Source of the DNA: Haemonchus contortus
Taxonomy: Eukaryota; Nematoda; Chromadorea; Rhabditida; Trichostrongylidae
Reading direction: 5' to 3'
Length of the DNA stretch: 64,000 nucleotides
Assembly (NCBI GenBank): GCA_000469685.2
Contig: LS997566.1
Span: forward strand, 35,508,420-35,572,419
Every line of letters begins with the position of its first letter. Positions within the stretch are counted from its first letter, which is position 1. The notes beneath the pieces were generated by a model, which worked only from the letters and a program-made list of their open reading frames with translations, had not been told where the DNA came from and ran no database searches. Position numbers and translations under genes: made by a program. Shown piece by piece: positions 1 through 18,880 of this stretch.

Positions 1-2747
1 CTATTTTGTCAAAACATCTTTGTCTAATTACTAGGGAGGCAGTTTAAATAGTCATTTTTGGGGGTTTCTCATCCTGAAGGTAAAGCCCTCAGTATTGATC
101 TATTACCTATTGTGATACGCCATGCTCTTTATATCATCCTGCATTTACCATAGAATGGCAACCCCTTCCCTAATCCTCCCCCTCTCTCTCCACTCTACCC
201 CAACCCCCCCCCCCCCCCCCTCCCACCAAAGATTCACTGATGCTCAGCCTTCGATTCTCCCGAGTCAACAGCGACCAATCATCTAAAGGGCGAGGATAGT
301 GAACGTCATTGATTTGGACGATTTCATGTCGAAGACATGATTTACTGATGATGTGTACGGTAGCGGCAGCACCTGGGCCTAACCAGTTCGTATGATTACT
401 GTGTTCCTACTGAGTTTTATCTACAGTAGTGTCCCATCAGAGCCGGTTCAGATCTCCTCATTTGGATTCTCCATTGCCTGCTTTGAGAACTTATGATATC
501 TATGTAATTATTATTTCTGAATCGATCTCAGCAGCAACCAATGAACTTTTCTGATCGGGCAGGTGCAACTGTAAGGGCAAGCATGGGAAAAACCGATATT
601 ACAACAAGGAATAATGCATATGTCTCGTGCCACATTTCTTGGAACTTTGGCATTCTGTTTCCTTTCCAGCGAGATACACTTGGATTTTTTGGTCTCTGTA
701 GTGGCTTAGAAGTCGGGCCAGGGACATATACGTTCTGTACTTCGCGCTCCGTAATAAATTACACTTCACAGGAAGGGAGATTTCATATTGTTAGACCAGT
801 CACATTTACTTTCCTTTGTTCATTTTGTCATTTCTCGAGCTGGTTTTGTTTACTGCACGAATTCTAGTAACTCTTGTCGATTATAGCGCGCCTTGGAGCG
901 TAGTAAATAAGTAAGTAAACAAGTAAATAAGGTACAAATAAGGGAGTCGTTCAGAAGTATTGACAGCTTAGTATTGCACGGGAGGTCCACGTCCAAATCT
1001 TTTCTGAGGGGAGCATCCTACATATAAGTTTATTTACCAATTACTCAATTACCCATAGGATGTCCGCATTGAGTGAGCTTCCAAAGCGCTCCCAATCCAA
1101 GGAGCATGTTCTCGTTCGAATGGGCACTCCCTCTCCCAAGCTTCACTGTGCTGAAGGCCAATTTGTCCAGAAGCAGAAAATTCAATCTGAGCTTTATCTT
1201 GACTCCTGAGGCCGGACTGATAGCTTATTTACGGGTGTTACGGTTAACATGGTTCCTAAAGAGGATGCTTCAGATTCTACTAAGCTATAGCTGAATTCAT
1301 TCCAAGAACGAAGTTTGAGTAGATTAGATTCATACCGTAATCACATCATGGTTTCATGCTGCTGCCCCTCAATTCACTCGTATTTTCAAAACTCTGCGAA
1401 AGTAGTCAGCAATTCTATCCTCCTGTACCTTCTAAGCCCTTCCCGAGTACTACTACCAGTCATTTTCGTAAAGTTTATTACTTCGTCTTATTCTTGGAGC
1501 GGATTTGTCATGCATGTAAGCTGAACTGACGTTTTCCCAAGAAGATGGGATCATGGCTTCCGAGCTCAGTGTCGTTAAGCTCACGGTTTATCGGATATAC
1601 GTACAGATTCTGGATTAGAGCACTTACCAATATTACCATATGCCCTTATGACGGACTCAGTTATCAGCAGTATCTCTACACTGACGGCTCAGTAGTCGTC
1701 CGTCTTCGTAGAATGTACTGACTGAGAATACATTTTCTCCTTCCGTTGCTATATTATGCCCAGACCTGCCATCAGTTTTTTTTGATGATCTTCGTAAACT
1801 TTATAATTTTTATATCAAATGACAAAATATGGGAGTTTCCGGGGTCATAGTACGCATGTTCATCGTCGTGGCAGTGATGGCGAAAATAGCGCAACGGCTA
1901 AAGGCGCTGCGACTACCTTGTGGATCGGCGCCTTACAAGTGAAAACTTCACCCATCCAGTATCCATGGGGGGGGGGGGGGATAATATGCTGAAAGATACG
2001 CCCAGAACTGTTGATTCAAACTCTGCAAGACATTACATCATCGAGAAGGTATCATCGCAATTTTCGCGGTTATGGACAAATGTCGAATGTGTGGCGCAGC
2101 CTCAAAGGGTCACCAATAAACTAGGAGTGGATATGAATGCCCCGATCGAATACAATTGAATTCTTCATACTTTTTCTTTGTGATTACACGTTCTCCTGTC
2201 CTTTGGTGTTTTGAGAATCCTTAACCCACTAAGGACACTATTAGTATGGAAAACTGGTAGGAGGCGGAATAATTCGCATCCTCTTGGACTTCTGCTATAA
2301 TTAAGTGGATTCACACGTGCTTTTCTCTTGATTTTTGATGAAATTTGGACTGGATCAAAAATATAAAAATAACTGAACCAAAATTCCGAAATACTTGGTC
2401 TACGACCTTTTTTTAGGGAAGTAACCTTCGAATAAACATTTTATAAGCGTCTCAACCATTTCTTTTCCACGTGAGATGTTGAAATTACCATTTGGAACTT
2501 CGCGGCAGATGTTTGATCGGTAATTAACTTTCTTCTAGGACACTGTCCTTGAGTTCTTTTTACTTAGGGTGAGCATAGCAGTAGGCAAGAAATGTAGTCA
2601 TGTGTTAGGCTAGAACATGGTACGATTTCCTTTTACTTTCATCGATTGTCCTTCTATTTGTAGTAACTTGAAATTCAAGTTTCGAAGTGCATTTCGAGGA
2701 TTTCTGTTCAGTTTGGGAATGGGTAGAATGCTGAAATATCGGACGGT
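1..2747. other. No supported gene; simple repeats and repeat debris
   Basis: I see no exon with convincing splice sites or homology here on either strand. The open frames are short and of low quality. There is a 17-base C run at 204-220 and a 14-base G run at 1967-1980. Around 1890-2150 the sequence resembles short dispersed pieces seen again near 3390 and 12240 (shared core of the GTCGAATxTGxGGCGCA type), which suggests old retroelement debris. Confidence 0.5.
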
Positions 2748-3233
2748 CTAAGGACAAGCGGACACGATAAACGCTGAGTATCTCGAAGGTAAATCTGTTC
2801 GAAGGGTGGCCAGGTAGGAAAGATGAGCCTGTTCTCCTCCATAGGTCAGTTCGTCTCTAAACAGGTGGCTAAATAGCGTCTCATGGAATAGAAATTTCAA
2901 ATTCTTACTCTCTCTAGACAGTATGCCGCATCTTCCCAGCGAGGCGCAAGCACGCTGACTCTGCCTTTTGCAATTAAAAAAACTTAAAAGTCTTCCAGAG
3001 AAGTTTTCAGAATCACAAATCTTAGGCATCGTTTCGAAGAGGTGACAGCCCACATGGATGGAAGCTACTTTTACTCTCTCAAGTTCCATTTTGACATGGT
3101 TTCGTTGACGTTTTTTGCTGTTTTTGCTGCTTAACCCTTGGTTTGGTTGGAGGTGGTGTAGAGCCATGTGGCACAAATCACATACATGAACCAGAGATCG
3201 AATTACATATCGGTACAGTCCCAGACCAACCAA
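2748..3233 (-). CDS. Unassigned 161-codon open frame, weak candidate
   Basis: This is the second-longest uninterrupted frame in the window. The translation is basic, Cys/His-rich near its start (a VCDLCHMALHH segment) and otherwise featureless. It has no signal peptide, transmembrane segment or motif I recognise. A second open frame follows the same strand at 3268-3456 with a GC/Cys-rich stretch that resembles repeat debris elsewhere in the window. I suspect remnant retroelement coding sequence or chance; a host exon is possible but no splice sites support it. Confidence 0.12.
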   Translation of the reverse strand: MVGLGLYRYVIRSLVHVCDLCHMALHHLQPNQGLSSKNSKKRQRNHVKMELERVKVASIHVGCHLFETMPKICDSENFSGRLLSFFNCKRQSQRACASLGRCGILSRESKNLKFLFHETLFSHLFRDELTYGGEQAHLSYLATLRTDLPSRYSAFIVSACP

Positions 3234-3456
3234 GTCTTCAATCCGAGTTCACATGATGCCTCCTCTGTTACTGTTCTACTTTCCCAGAGGTGTCAGATCG
3301 GGAAAGAATAGCAATGACATAGACAGCGTCTGGCTCCCCAGTCACTGTACAGACGAAGTACGCATTCAAAACGCCACTACGATTTTGGATAAAAGTCGAA
3401 TTTGCGGCGCATCCCTGAGACGGGATTGAGCAGCGAACAAAGGCTTCATCGTCCAA

Positions 3457-6400
3457 TCTTTTATGATTACTATCTACGACCCGACTGACCAGGGTCGGAA
3501 TTCAGAGAGGAGAAGGGGTCTCTGGATCACCAATACCGTTCTCTATGACCCTCAAAACCACAGGTCGCTTTGATCCTGGTACAAGGGGTCATAGAAAATT
3601 CTCGTCATACAATAAAAAGGATCAGTAACTGAGTGGGTTAGTCACATACTCTGTCCCTTCCTTATGATGTGGTGCTGTTCGTTAGAACCTGAAATTACTG
3701 TGGCCGACAACTCGATGCACTGAAGAAAAGGTCAGAAAAGGTATTGAATCTAAGTAGTAATTACTCGGTAACGCCATACAGTTAATTTTTGACTAGAACA
3801 AGGGATAGCTGAGAATGTAGGCAATTAGGCGGCTTTTTCACTTGCAAAGCTCGTCTGCGACATTCTCGGAAGTTCCGTTGGACTTTTGAATTGACAACCA
3901 TCGAAAGTACTTGTCTTTGTCTGGCAGTCGACTACATCTACGTATTTTCCGAAAGCCTCGATAGATTTCTTCGAGAACATCCAGTCAGTGACTGAGCCTC
4001 CTCTCGAGAATTTAGTATTTTCTAACTGTATCTATTTTTTGTTTACTTCTTTGTTTACTTTTTATTGGAGGTGTTGTGGAATCCAATTCTCCATCATTTT
4101 CGCATCTCATTTTTTTTTCGACAACAACTTGTGGCAAATCCTTGGGTGGTTACTATTAAAAGCAAGCTAGGAGGTTCCAGTATAGGAAAAATAGGTCCAG
4201 TAGTAGTGCAAAAAAATAATTCTTCGAAGCTGTTGTGAATGGAACCTCTTCTAGTCGGACGACACACTTTGTTTCTGTGCAACCCTGAAGCTCAGTGAGT
4301 TCGAGTTGGTGCAAAACATTCAAAGTACATAAAAAATAAAAGATCCAAAAAATTGTCTGGCGTATTCTGCCGGAGCAGCAGAATCTTTGAGAATGTCGTC
4401 AGTAGTGGAAAAGATTTCAAAAAAGTTCGGTTCATTACCTAATGTCGCTGAGCTGCTGCTAGGGAGGGACACATTTTGTTCCAAGTAATCTTTTGCCACG
4501 CACTTTTTCCTAGTCAGATTCCTGGGCGAATTCTCTTCCTGAATGTACTCGAGAATCTTTTGGAGCTTTCGAAAGGTCGGGTGTTGCGCAAATTAGAGGA
4601 AAAAGAGAGAAAATGATTTTTTATCAGTAATGGAGCTCCATGTTTCTGCTGCCTAAAGCTGATATTTTCGATACATAATAATCCGTGCCCTTTCACTTAT
4701 TCTTTTACTGCAGTTTAATTGTTCTACATCTGACTTAGGTAGTATAAAGAAGGGTTTCAGTTGTTTCCGCTTCCCTCACTTGGAACATATGAAAGTAGCG
4801 GCACATGGATGGACAGTTTCCTCATTTGAGGAAGTCCCTTGTGAGAATCCTTCTCCTTTGCTGGTCCGAGTTCTTTCAAGAGCGTGCCATCGGAGCTCAT
4901 TTCAACTTTTTCGTAGGAACATCGGCGCCATGATGGTGATTCTTCCGATGCAAAGGACTTTTATGTTGTCCGTCAGGTGTCGTTCTGAAATTTACCGAAT
5001 TGCGGTGCTTTGTCGTAGATGCGGTAGGCGATAGTGGTGGCTAATGGTGCCATCACACATCACGACTTGAGTCATAGTCGCCGCCACCGCTGCCACCTCC
5101 CACTGCTGTCACCCGTCAACTGTTGAATGCACCGGTGTTTATCCCAAGTTCACATAGGAAGTTGTGAATTAGCACTCGTGAGTCTAGCTTGGCATTTGTG
5201 ACCGACGGAGGTAGGACAGTTCGAACTCGAGAAATATTCCTGAAAAAAATGTCGAGGGCAGTGAAATAAGGCTCTCGTCTTGCTGTTTATTTTGAATTAT
5301 GTGAGGGGAGAGAGCCATGGTCTCTATGCAGTCAGATGAGTTCTTGCAAGCAGGTACCACAGCACATACAAATAGACCAAGGAGCTCTTTTTCGCGGATA
5401 TCGTTAGTGAAAACGTATTTTACTGCTCTCTGGAACTTGTTGATCTGTTTACGATCTCTTTTCTTTCTGGCGGAACATCGGAATCTCGGCTTTCCGGCAT
5501 CCCGCCGTGTAGTATGCAGATCAAGTTCTTACGTAGGACCTATTTTTGATACTCCGCTGCCATTCCGAAAGTATCCCCAGATATGACAGCCTCTAATTTC
5601 ACGCTGTGGACGTTTGAAATGTCATAGGTCCAGCTGAAGTATAAACTAGAAAGCGCCCAGTCTGTGGTCCCGTCCGGTTAGGTCACATTCCTATTTCTTC
5701 ATGGCGACCCGCGAACTTTTGAAAGGATCTTTGACGAGTTTCCATAGGAATTTAGTATTCCTTATACTCAGAAAAATTATGTCTCGGCTTGATGCTTCCA
5801 ACGGAAACATAAGTTTGTTTGGCAAAAAAGATATCCAATTTACGGATAGTCCATGCTTCAAAGAGCACCTCCTGCCGTTTAAAATAGCTTCTAACTTTTG
5901 AAAACTGACTGGTGAATTCTCTTTCCATTTAGGCCATCAAAATAGGATTTAAATTTGTAAAGTTGGACCTATTGTTTAGGCCACTATCGTATGTGTGGTC
6001 CAGGGATCAAAGTCCCGAATCGAGTTTCACGCTCATGAGCGTCGAACGGATACTGAACGTCATCCTCTAGACTGAGTACGTAGTCAAAAACAACCACTGC
6101 AGCTACTGTTGAGAGATGAATGCATGGCGCATTACAAATCCGAGCTAATCCACACTAAGCCACTTAGTTTCCTTAGGAACTGAAGGAACCAAGATGTGTC
6201 GATTAGTCCGAGTTTGAGCAGACGATAACGTGCTGCTGCAAGCTGATTACTGGTCTCTTTTGCCCTTTAATTCGATTTGTATAGTCTACGGAAAGACACT
6301 GGTGATTGTTCCACGGCGAAAATGACTTTTTTGACTAGTTTTTTCTCCCTTTCAACAAAGTTTCTTTGTTTCGTTTCCTCGGCCACAACGAAATGCTTCA

Positions 6401-7840
6401 GTGTGATTGATTCGGCGCGATTCTTTCCGGATTTCCGCCACGGCCACGCCTGCTCGCTCATCCTTCGGGGTCTGCCCGTCCACCCTGCGCAACCAGCCGG
6501 GATCACCTCGATTTCTGTCTTCCCCGAGTAGATCGTGCTCCCCCTCTTGTTCTATTCTCTTTTTGAAGAAATGATTTGGAACCTCTGGTAAGTTATTAAT
6601 TACAGTAGTATTTTCTACGAGTTCCCAAGGCTCTAATTCGTTTTTGAGTTTTTCGTAGGATAGCCACTCAGTCACTTGGTAAAAACCTCTGAACTACTAA
6701 TCCCTGTTTGTTCGCTTCCTAGGGATTACTCTTTGCCCTCTATGGGGGAGTTTCGAATTGTGAGCTTTGAAGGGCTTCTACTGGTCTCAAAAATTGTTTG
6801 AAAAGTACGTAACAGTATAAAGAAATCCTTCACTTCTTGGTGATATGACTCCTCAATCGTTGTTCACTCTTGCCTCTATCATTCGTGATCTGGTGGGTAT
6901 TTTTGTTTATATTGTTGTTTATGCTCTGAGTTGTTAGCCCTCGGTACAAGCAGAGGGGCTAGTTAATAAGCAAGCGTGTTCACACAGATTGCTGTCGTTC
7001 TGTTTTCTTGATGTCTGCCGGTACAAAGCCTGTTCGATCAGATTTTCCAAAGATTTTCTTAATCGCATTTCCAGTTGGAGCACCATGACGACCATAAATC
7101 CCAGGCGATACACAGTCGGTTGCTGTGGGATTTTCCTTCAATTTTCTTAGAATATTTCAGACCGCACAAAAACATGAGTCAGTCATGTTCTGTAGTCATT
7201 CTCTCCATGGCAAGTGGGAAGCCTGGTAACGTAATAATTAAAATTCACTACAAAGTTGTAAATCGCAAACAGATTGGGCGAGAAAGTGGAATTATTACGA
7301 TTATCAACTGCCATGAGAAAAAATGGCAGCATTTTGAAAAGCTTGAATTTACGCATTTATATTTCAACATCTTGAAGGCCTTGTAGACAAAGAAGGTCAT
7401 ACTGGTACTGAACAGACAAAGTTGTCCCTGCCCTAAGTGCACGGTTGGGGGCAGTGGATCAAAGAAATAGTTTAAAATACTCACGGCACCCGCCTTCACG
7501 TGGAGAGACCTACCACAGAAGCTTCAGGATCTGCTGACTGAGCAAGATGAGTTTGGTGATTTTGGCCTGAATCCGAGAGAATGTTACGTAGTCTTTCAAT
7601 CAAGAGCTCGTGGACTATTCTGAGCGAGCCTAAATCAAGTTTTTATTGTAAAAGAATGATCAGCTGCCTTTCCAATCGAAAAAACTGTTTCGGTCGGTTT
7701 TTCCTTTTCTATCTGCTCTTAGGCATAGCTTTTTAGGCGTCTTTGAAGAGGGGCCTAACCGCAAGTTCAAGTTCTTCGACAGTCTGAGTTAGTGTGTTCG
7801 TCGAGTACTTCCTAATATGGAACATGTATCCGCGACTTCA
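3457..7840. other. No supported gene
   Basis: Both strands contain only short frames without splice-site support. 4093-4120 is T-rich, and 5080-5115 is a CCGCCACCGCTGCC-like GC patch. Sequence near 6000-6130 again looks like dispersed repeat debris. I recognise no RNA gene or intact transposon. Confidence 0.45.
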
Positions 7841-7926
7841 TAATTTCCGATTTCCGAAATGAGTTCCGCTAGAATAGTTCACGAGATCTTAATTTCCTAT
7901 TTCCGAAATGACTTCCGATAGAATAA
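7841..7926. repeat. Two-copy tandem repeat, period about 49 bp
   Basis: A core of about 37 bp (TAATTTCC[G/C][A/T]T TTCCGAAATGA...) occurs at 7841 and again at 7890 with few differences, separated by a short unrelated spacer. Each copy also contains the internal near-repeat ATTTCCGA/TTTCCGAAAT. No coding or RNA function is evident. Confidence 0.7.
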
Positions 7927-10900
7927 ATGCTTTTCACTGAAGTTCGAAAACACGGCGTACTCCAAATGACCTTTGAAGAGAATCGATCTCTCATTTTCCG
8001 TCCCTGTTTTTCGTTCTTCTTGTTTGGCACTCTTCTATGTTCCTTTTCAATAATTTATATGAAAACGCAGTTAGCCAATAATTTATTTATTTGTGAGAAT
8101 AAAGAATGAAGTTAACGAGGATTTGGCCAATTTTCTTAGTCTACGCGACAAAGTTGTACTTTTATGGAACCTTTTTTGTAGTGCAGTAGTAAGCGTCGCG
8201 CCCGCCCCAAACCCTCTCTGGGGTTCAGATATTCTAGTAAGTAGACTGGCGGCCAAGGTTCCTATCAAAAGATATCCTTGGGGAAAGTAGATTAACTGCT
8301 CCTAAAACTCATTGCCATGCCAAGGCTACCGGCTAGACTGAGTACTCTTTCACATGTTTCCATGATTTGGAGTGAAAGTTAAACATATGGCGCATCTCAT
8401 GTCAAGGCTTCATTCTTTTCCCATAACAATTACGGAGCCTAATTAATGGATTCTTTAGTCTGGTATCTGAATTTGTCGTCGTGTTCCCATCAATTCTGGT
8501 TGCGCCTGTTCCGTTGTATTCGGAGGACAGACATATGCATGTTTTTCAAGGGAGTTTTGCCGTATGTCAATCTGTAGTCATGCTTGCCACTGTGATGAAT
8601 TATGCGACAGCTTCTCTCCTACACAACTACTTTCTTTTTACTCCATTGAATCAGTTCTTCGAAGTCTTCTTTATGTTTGTAGCTGAGATTGAACCCCTGT
8701 ATTTACCCGACCCTTTGCATAGGAAAAACTTCCTATAAATAGAAATGGAATTAAGTTGAAGGGGAGGGGATGTAACAGAACTCGTTGGAGTCAAAGTCCC
8801 AACAAGCTTTCTTACCAAAAAGTTTTTCCCAAAGTTCTCAAGTCGGAAGTTACCGGGGCACATGGCCTGATCGATTACACATAAGGCTTCCGTTTGTAGG
8901 TTTTCTTATGTTTAAAGGAGTTCTTTCGAACGAGTCATTAACTTCGCCTAAGCTCAGATGTATGAGGGTAATCAATTGCAGAGTGTTTCGTAGGGGTGTT
9001 TGGAAGAAACATTACTTCAAGAAGTCTTTTTGACGACCTGTCAGTGCCCTTGTTTCCTTACTGACATCGTTTTCCGAAGATGGCTAAGGTCGGAGACTAA
9101 TTGAACCAAGGATAAGATGAGTGCCAGTGGAAAAGCCCATGACGAGCCTTTCTCAGACTTTGAAAGGCGAACTCAGGTCAAATGAAAGTCGAATTGCTTT
9201 GATTACTGAAAACATCAATTTGTATGTGTAATGTATATTCTTCTGAATAAACCAAGCACTTAATGTAATCTATCTATGTTTTGAATTTCAGAAGCAGTGA
9301 GTATGGGCTGCTTTATTAAAGAATGGAATGGGAGATCCTACAGTAATAAATGTTCGGGTAGATTATTATGAAGCATTCTTCCAAAGGTTTCGAAGTTGTA
9401 AACCGATATAAGTTACCGATGTGACCGATCTTCCAAGAACTGATGTATCATAGTTTTGGAAAATGGGAACGTGACAAAGTCATTTTCACTTCAAAGAAGT
9501 TTTGGACCTTCCTCTTCGCCGAAACTTCTCACTCTGAAGCTTTTTCAGCAAGCTGGTCCTTCAGCAATTCATCATTTTGAATATCGTTACACTGGTGGCA
9601 TTATAACAGCGTAGTTCAGCCCTTCTTATAGAGCCAAGAAACTTCTGGGAAAAAAATGAAGTACTGCGTATCCACTTTAAATTTATGAGCGTTTTTTGAT
9701 ACCATCGCTGCAGCCCATTCCTGTGGTCTCTGATAGGCAAACATATAGTACTCGTAGGAAGTCCTAAACTCAGAATGAACATTAACCTGGTTTCTTCAAG
9801 AAATTTTATACCTGGAGATTGCCCCAGATATAAAATTTTTTGAATAGTCCAAGTAAATGACATGATGTTTCTTTTTGTGTAGTTTTTTCAGGTCGGTTTT
9901 TTTATTTCCTTCCTCTCTTTTCTTTCCTTCTATCTCCTTTTTCTTGCATTCCAAGTAGGATCTGTTCTCGTTATGATCCACACCTTAGGGTTTATCTGAA
10001 TGGATGAATGCAGCCATAAATCGCTTTTGAAAAGAACCCGTCTAATTAGCCTACTTCAATTTCAACCTAGTCCGAATGGGTTTTTCATTTCCTCTGTTTC
10101 TATCTGATGCCTCGGATATTGTCGATCCCTCAATGAAGTGTAGGTTTCAACAGATTCCAGCTCTTCTTTTCATGAATGTGGGGGCTTTTTAAAGGAATCA
10201 AGCTCTATAAGGAAGTGTGTATTGCTTTGGAGAAGGAATTAAGAGGGCAGGAATGACGGGGGAAGGAGTCGGGTAATTAGAGTCTGGAAAGTAATCGCCA
10301 TGCGTAGTCCTCTTCTTCAAGGGAACGCTTATCAGGAAAGGAGGTTTCCCACTTTTTTTTCGATTTTTCTTTGTTTTTTCGATATTCCCATTATAGCTTA
10401 CTATACCACTTAAAATCGATAGTTTTGGATGCTCGCACTTACGTCACCCCGTCTTGTCTACCGACAAATGACAACGTTTTCAATTGCATGTGAGATTAAT
10501 AGGCTGGATTGAGAACATGGCGTAAACTCCTAGTTTTTAGCACATTCACCCAACATTGTTTTCAGAAAAAATCTCAAAATTCTACCCGGGAGCTATGACA
10601 GGATCGTTGACCGTTTTGGTAGACCCGCCCATTTATGGTAAGCCCCGCCCCCATCTTTAACTTTTATCGGTCCCCATATTTTCTATTTATTGTTTCGCTG
10701 AAGTCAAGAAAGAAATCAAAAACAGCCTTCAATCGGGTATCGCTTCATGGAGATCCCGCTTATTCCCCGATCTACGGGGAAAATAGACTTAGGCTGACCT
10801 AAAAATGATTTTGTCATTCTGCCTAAGTTTTATCCTGGAAACGGAGGGGGCAGGGCTCGACAGATCGATTCTCCGCAAGAATTGATCGGCCGTCAGTTCA

Positions 10901-13900
10901 GAATTGATAAAAGAAAAGAATTGAACATTGTGTGGTGGACATCCCCACTTCGACTCAAGCACCCTTTTTTACAAACCCATTTAGGTGACACATGGCACAT
11001 TGAATCTAACGGGAACCTTTTTCCAGAATTTTGAGGTCAGGTGTTTGCTTTTATTGAGTAGAGTTAACAGGCTTTTCCTCTTTTTTCGTCCCATATGCGC
11101 TATTGTTTGTGTTTTTGCTGTCAAACATGTGTTACAAACAGCTGCCAATATTCTCGCAGTGGGATCTGGTGACGAAGTTCGTGGTCGCCTGGGGGCAGGT
11201 GCTTGGTCCCCTTCATGTTCCCTGAACCGCTTAGATACTGTACTTCGTTCTGCTACGTTACTACCGACTTATGGGTGGTGGGTAGAGCTGATTAACAGCT
11301 GTTTTTACCGGCTCGCCCTGATCTTAGAGGAATGATGGACGAGCCTAGCCCGTTCACACCTCATCATTACACACACACGCACGCACCTGGACATTTCACC
11401 TATGATTGCTGATTGGTTCTAATCGATGAGATACGTATGTTACTCACCTGACTGCCCTATTGATTGATTAGTTTCTTGTGATCGATTAAATGATCATTAA
11501 TCATATTACACTCGATCTAATGACAATCAGAGAGATCTAGCTGCATATCATATTCCTGGGGATTAGTTTCGTATAAAAACCGCAGTGACCATCTTGTTCT
11601 TTCTTCTTTCAGCTGACCTTCCGGTGTAACTTACGATTTCCTATTTTTGAATAAAATTTTCAAGTAACTTCTATCTCCACTCACCACCGTACTTTAGTAC
11701 CGTATAAACAGATCGTCTAGTTGCTTTTGCTGTGAAGTATTACGGCTCTCTTTTTATTTTCAAAGATTTTACCGGAGGATGTGAAGTTGCCGGTGTTAAT
11801 CAGTTCGGTGGTGGATGCGCCATGCCTCCAACTCACATTCATAATCGTGATGGTGCTTAAATACCTTAAGTTTGAACGCGTTTTCACCCTATACATTGTT
11901 AGGGGGGGGGGTATCGAACAAGAAGCTTCTGGATATGTCTCCGATCTGCCGACTAGCATCAGGTCCCACTAGATGATAATTCCACAATTTATGGGATCGA
12001 AATGTGAAGGGGTAGAGCTGATGTTGAGGCAAGTGGTGCCCTGAATTACGCGCAACATTTGAGGATCAAAGCGTGGATCTATTCTCTTCCAAGCCAACCA
12101 ACGTCTCCATATCTCTGGGATCACTTAATTAGTACAGGCTGGCCTGGAGCACAGACTTGTTCATCGGGTGGCCACCACAAATCATTATGTGAGCCACATA
12201 CTCGTCAGAACGCTAGTTCGATCCCGAATGAAAGTGGAATGTAATGGCGCATCCAAATCCAAACGGGATTGATCGATGACTTGATACCTTATCCTTTCAA
12301 AAAATGTAGAAGGCTACATCGTCTTAGGTACCTATTAGGTCTTTCATCCTATAATTTGTAGTTTGCTATTTGTCACCTACAATTAGCTTCATCTAATCAC
12401 CATAGTGAAACTGAAGTGCAGGAACGATTTGCCCTTTGTCTTCGCATATGTCCGAGTACTCAAGTACGAATTCTGCCCGTATCGAGTCTTCCGTTCTTGG
12501 ATAGCCTTCCTAACAATACCCCTCCCTCTTTGTTGTTAAGTCTTCTTCTGATATACATAGTAACCTAATGTGATCGTGGGTGACACAAACAAAGACCGTT
12601 TTACTCAGTTCAAGTAGTGGCATCTCCACTGGACTGTACGAGCAAATGTGTCGCTCAGCACTACCTTGATTTCCTACAAGTATAGCCAGCCTTCTTCACC
12701 TACACTTATCTCTTTGTGCCAGAATTCCATGAAAACTAGGGGAAAAGACAATTGCCATTTTACCTTCTACCTGCCCTTCAAACCATGCTCGGCTCGATTT
12801 CTTCACGATTCCATAGTATATCATTATTGCAATTATTACAACATATAATTATTATTCCCCCGAGATGCTCATTAGCGTCGGATGCCAACGCGCTAAGGCG
12901 TTTCTCGGGAAGCTTTGAATTATTGTGGAAAGCTTAAGGGTTGGCGATGTTAATCTAATAAATATTAATGAAGATCAACGACGCCACAAGCTAAGAGCAG
13001 CTTAACCGTGACGGACGGCAGAGTTGTGGGGAATGCCTGCAGAGGAATTCCCACACTCACGCGAAGGAATTAAAAATTTGCATTTTCACAACGAAAATAA
13101 GCTTGTGGCTTGTTCGACTTGTCACTGAATTGGACTTTCAATAAGCCTCGTTATAACTCAAACAAATTTTCCTAAAATTTTCTTGTTGCTATTAGAGTTG
13201 TTCAGAGTAGTCTGGTGTTTATAGTTGTAGTCTTTCTGCGCCCTATGTCTTTTGCACACACGCGCCGCACACGCACGCATGCTAGCTAGCTAAATCTGAA
13301 TTTTTACTAAATGCGTACTAAATGCGTCCCCTCTGACCGTAGATCAAGTCATGTATTTGTAATCGGGAGACGAAATTATTGTGATCATGCCTTGAATGGT
13401 CAGGCGGCTTTGTTAACTCTGGACGAATTGGTAGAAATTACAATTTGCTTGATGCGTTGCGTGTGCATGGCGTGCTCAAAAATTATTTACAAGTTCAATC
13501 GAAATTTGATCTCCACTTATATTCGTCAATCAGAGTAGTTTCGCTCATAGGCATGATTATATCATCATCACTACGTCTTCAGACTCCGACCTCTAGACCT
13601 TACGTGTGACCCTGGACCAGTCAGTGAACGCGCGACGCGTACGTAGCGCGTCCCTGTAGCGACATCAGTTCTGGTGTATTACCTCAAAAAAAATTCTCGG
13701 TAAAAAACTCCTAACGTCCGCCTATTCACCAATGCTCTTTATTGCTTTTTTTGGCCGCGTTTTTTCGTTCTGATTTCCGTTTACAGCTCAGTTACAGCTC
13801 AGTGCGATCGCCACATTTCCGTACGATTTGTTAATTTATAGTTTCCAGGAACTTTTTTTACTGCACACACATCAGCAAAAAGTCCTCAGTCTTGAGTAGG

Positions 13901-13957
13901 CGCTGCTTTTGTGTGTGTATGTGTGTGCAGATGGCTTTCGCTCCGGCATAGTATGCA
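7927..13957. other. No supported gene; repeat debris
   Basis: The frames at 9561-9863 (-), 10985-11335 (+) and 12059-12244 (+) are open but show no recognisable domain or exon boundaries. 12040-12270 contains a GTTCGATCCC box and ends in a GCGCATCC...AAACGGGAT segment. That segment recurs in inverted form at about 36838, just after an RTE remnant, so this is probably a retroelement 3' tail or tRNA-derived piece. A 10-base G run lies at 11902-11911. A short palindromic GC patch (CGCGACGCGTACGTAGCGCG) lies near 13632. Confidence 0.45.

Positions 13958-18880
<4,923 letters not shown>

Noticed and set aside
9561..9863. 100-codon - strand frame as a retroelement gag
   Set aside because: Phrases looked gag-like but no zinc knuckle, protease or adjacent RT could be found.
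10985..11335. 116-codon open frame as a gene
   Set aside because: No domain, no coherent hydrophobicity pattern, no splice or upstream support; consistent with chance.
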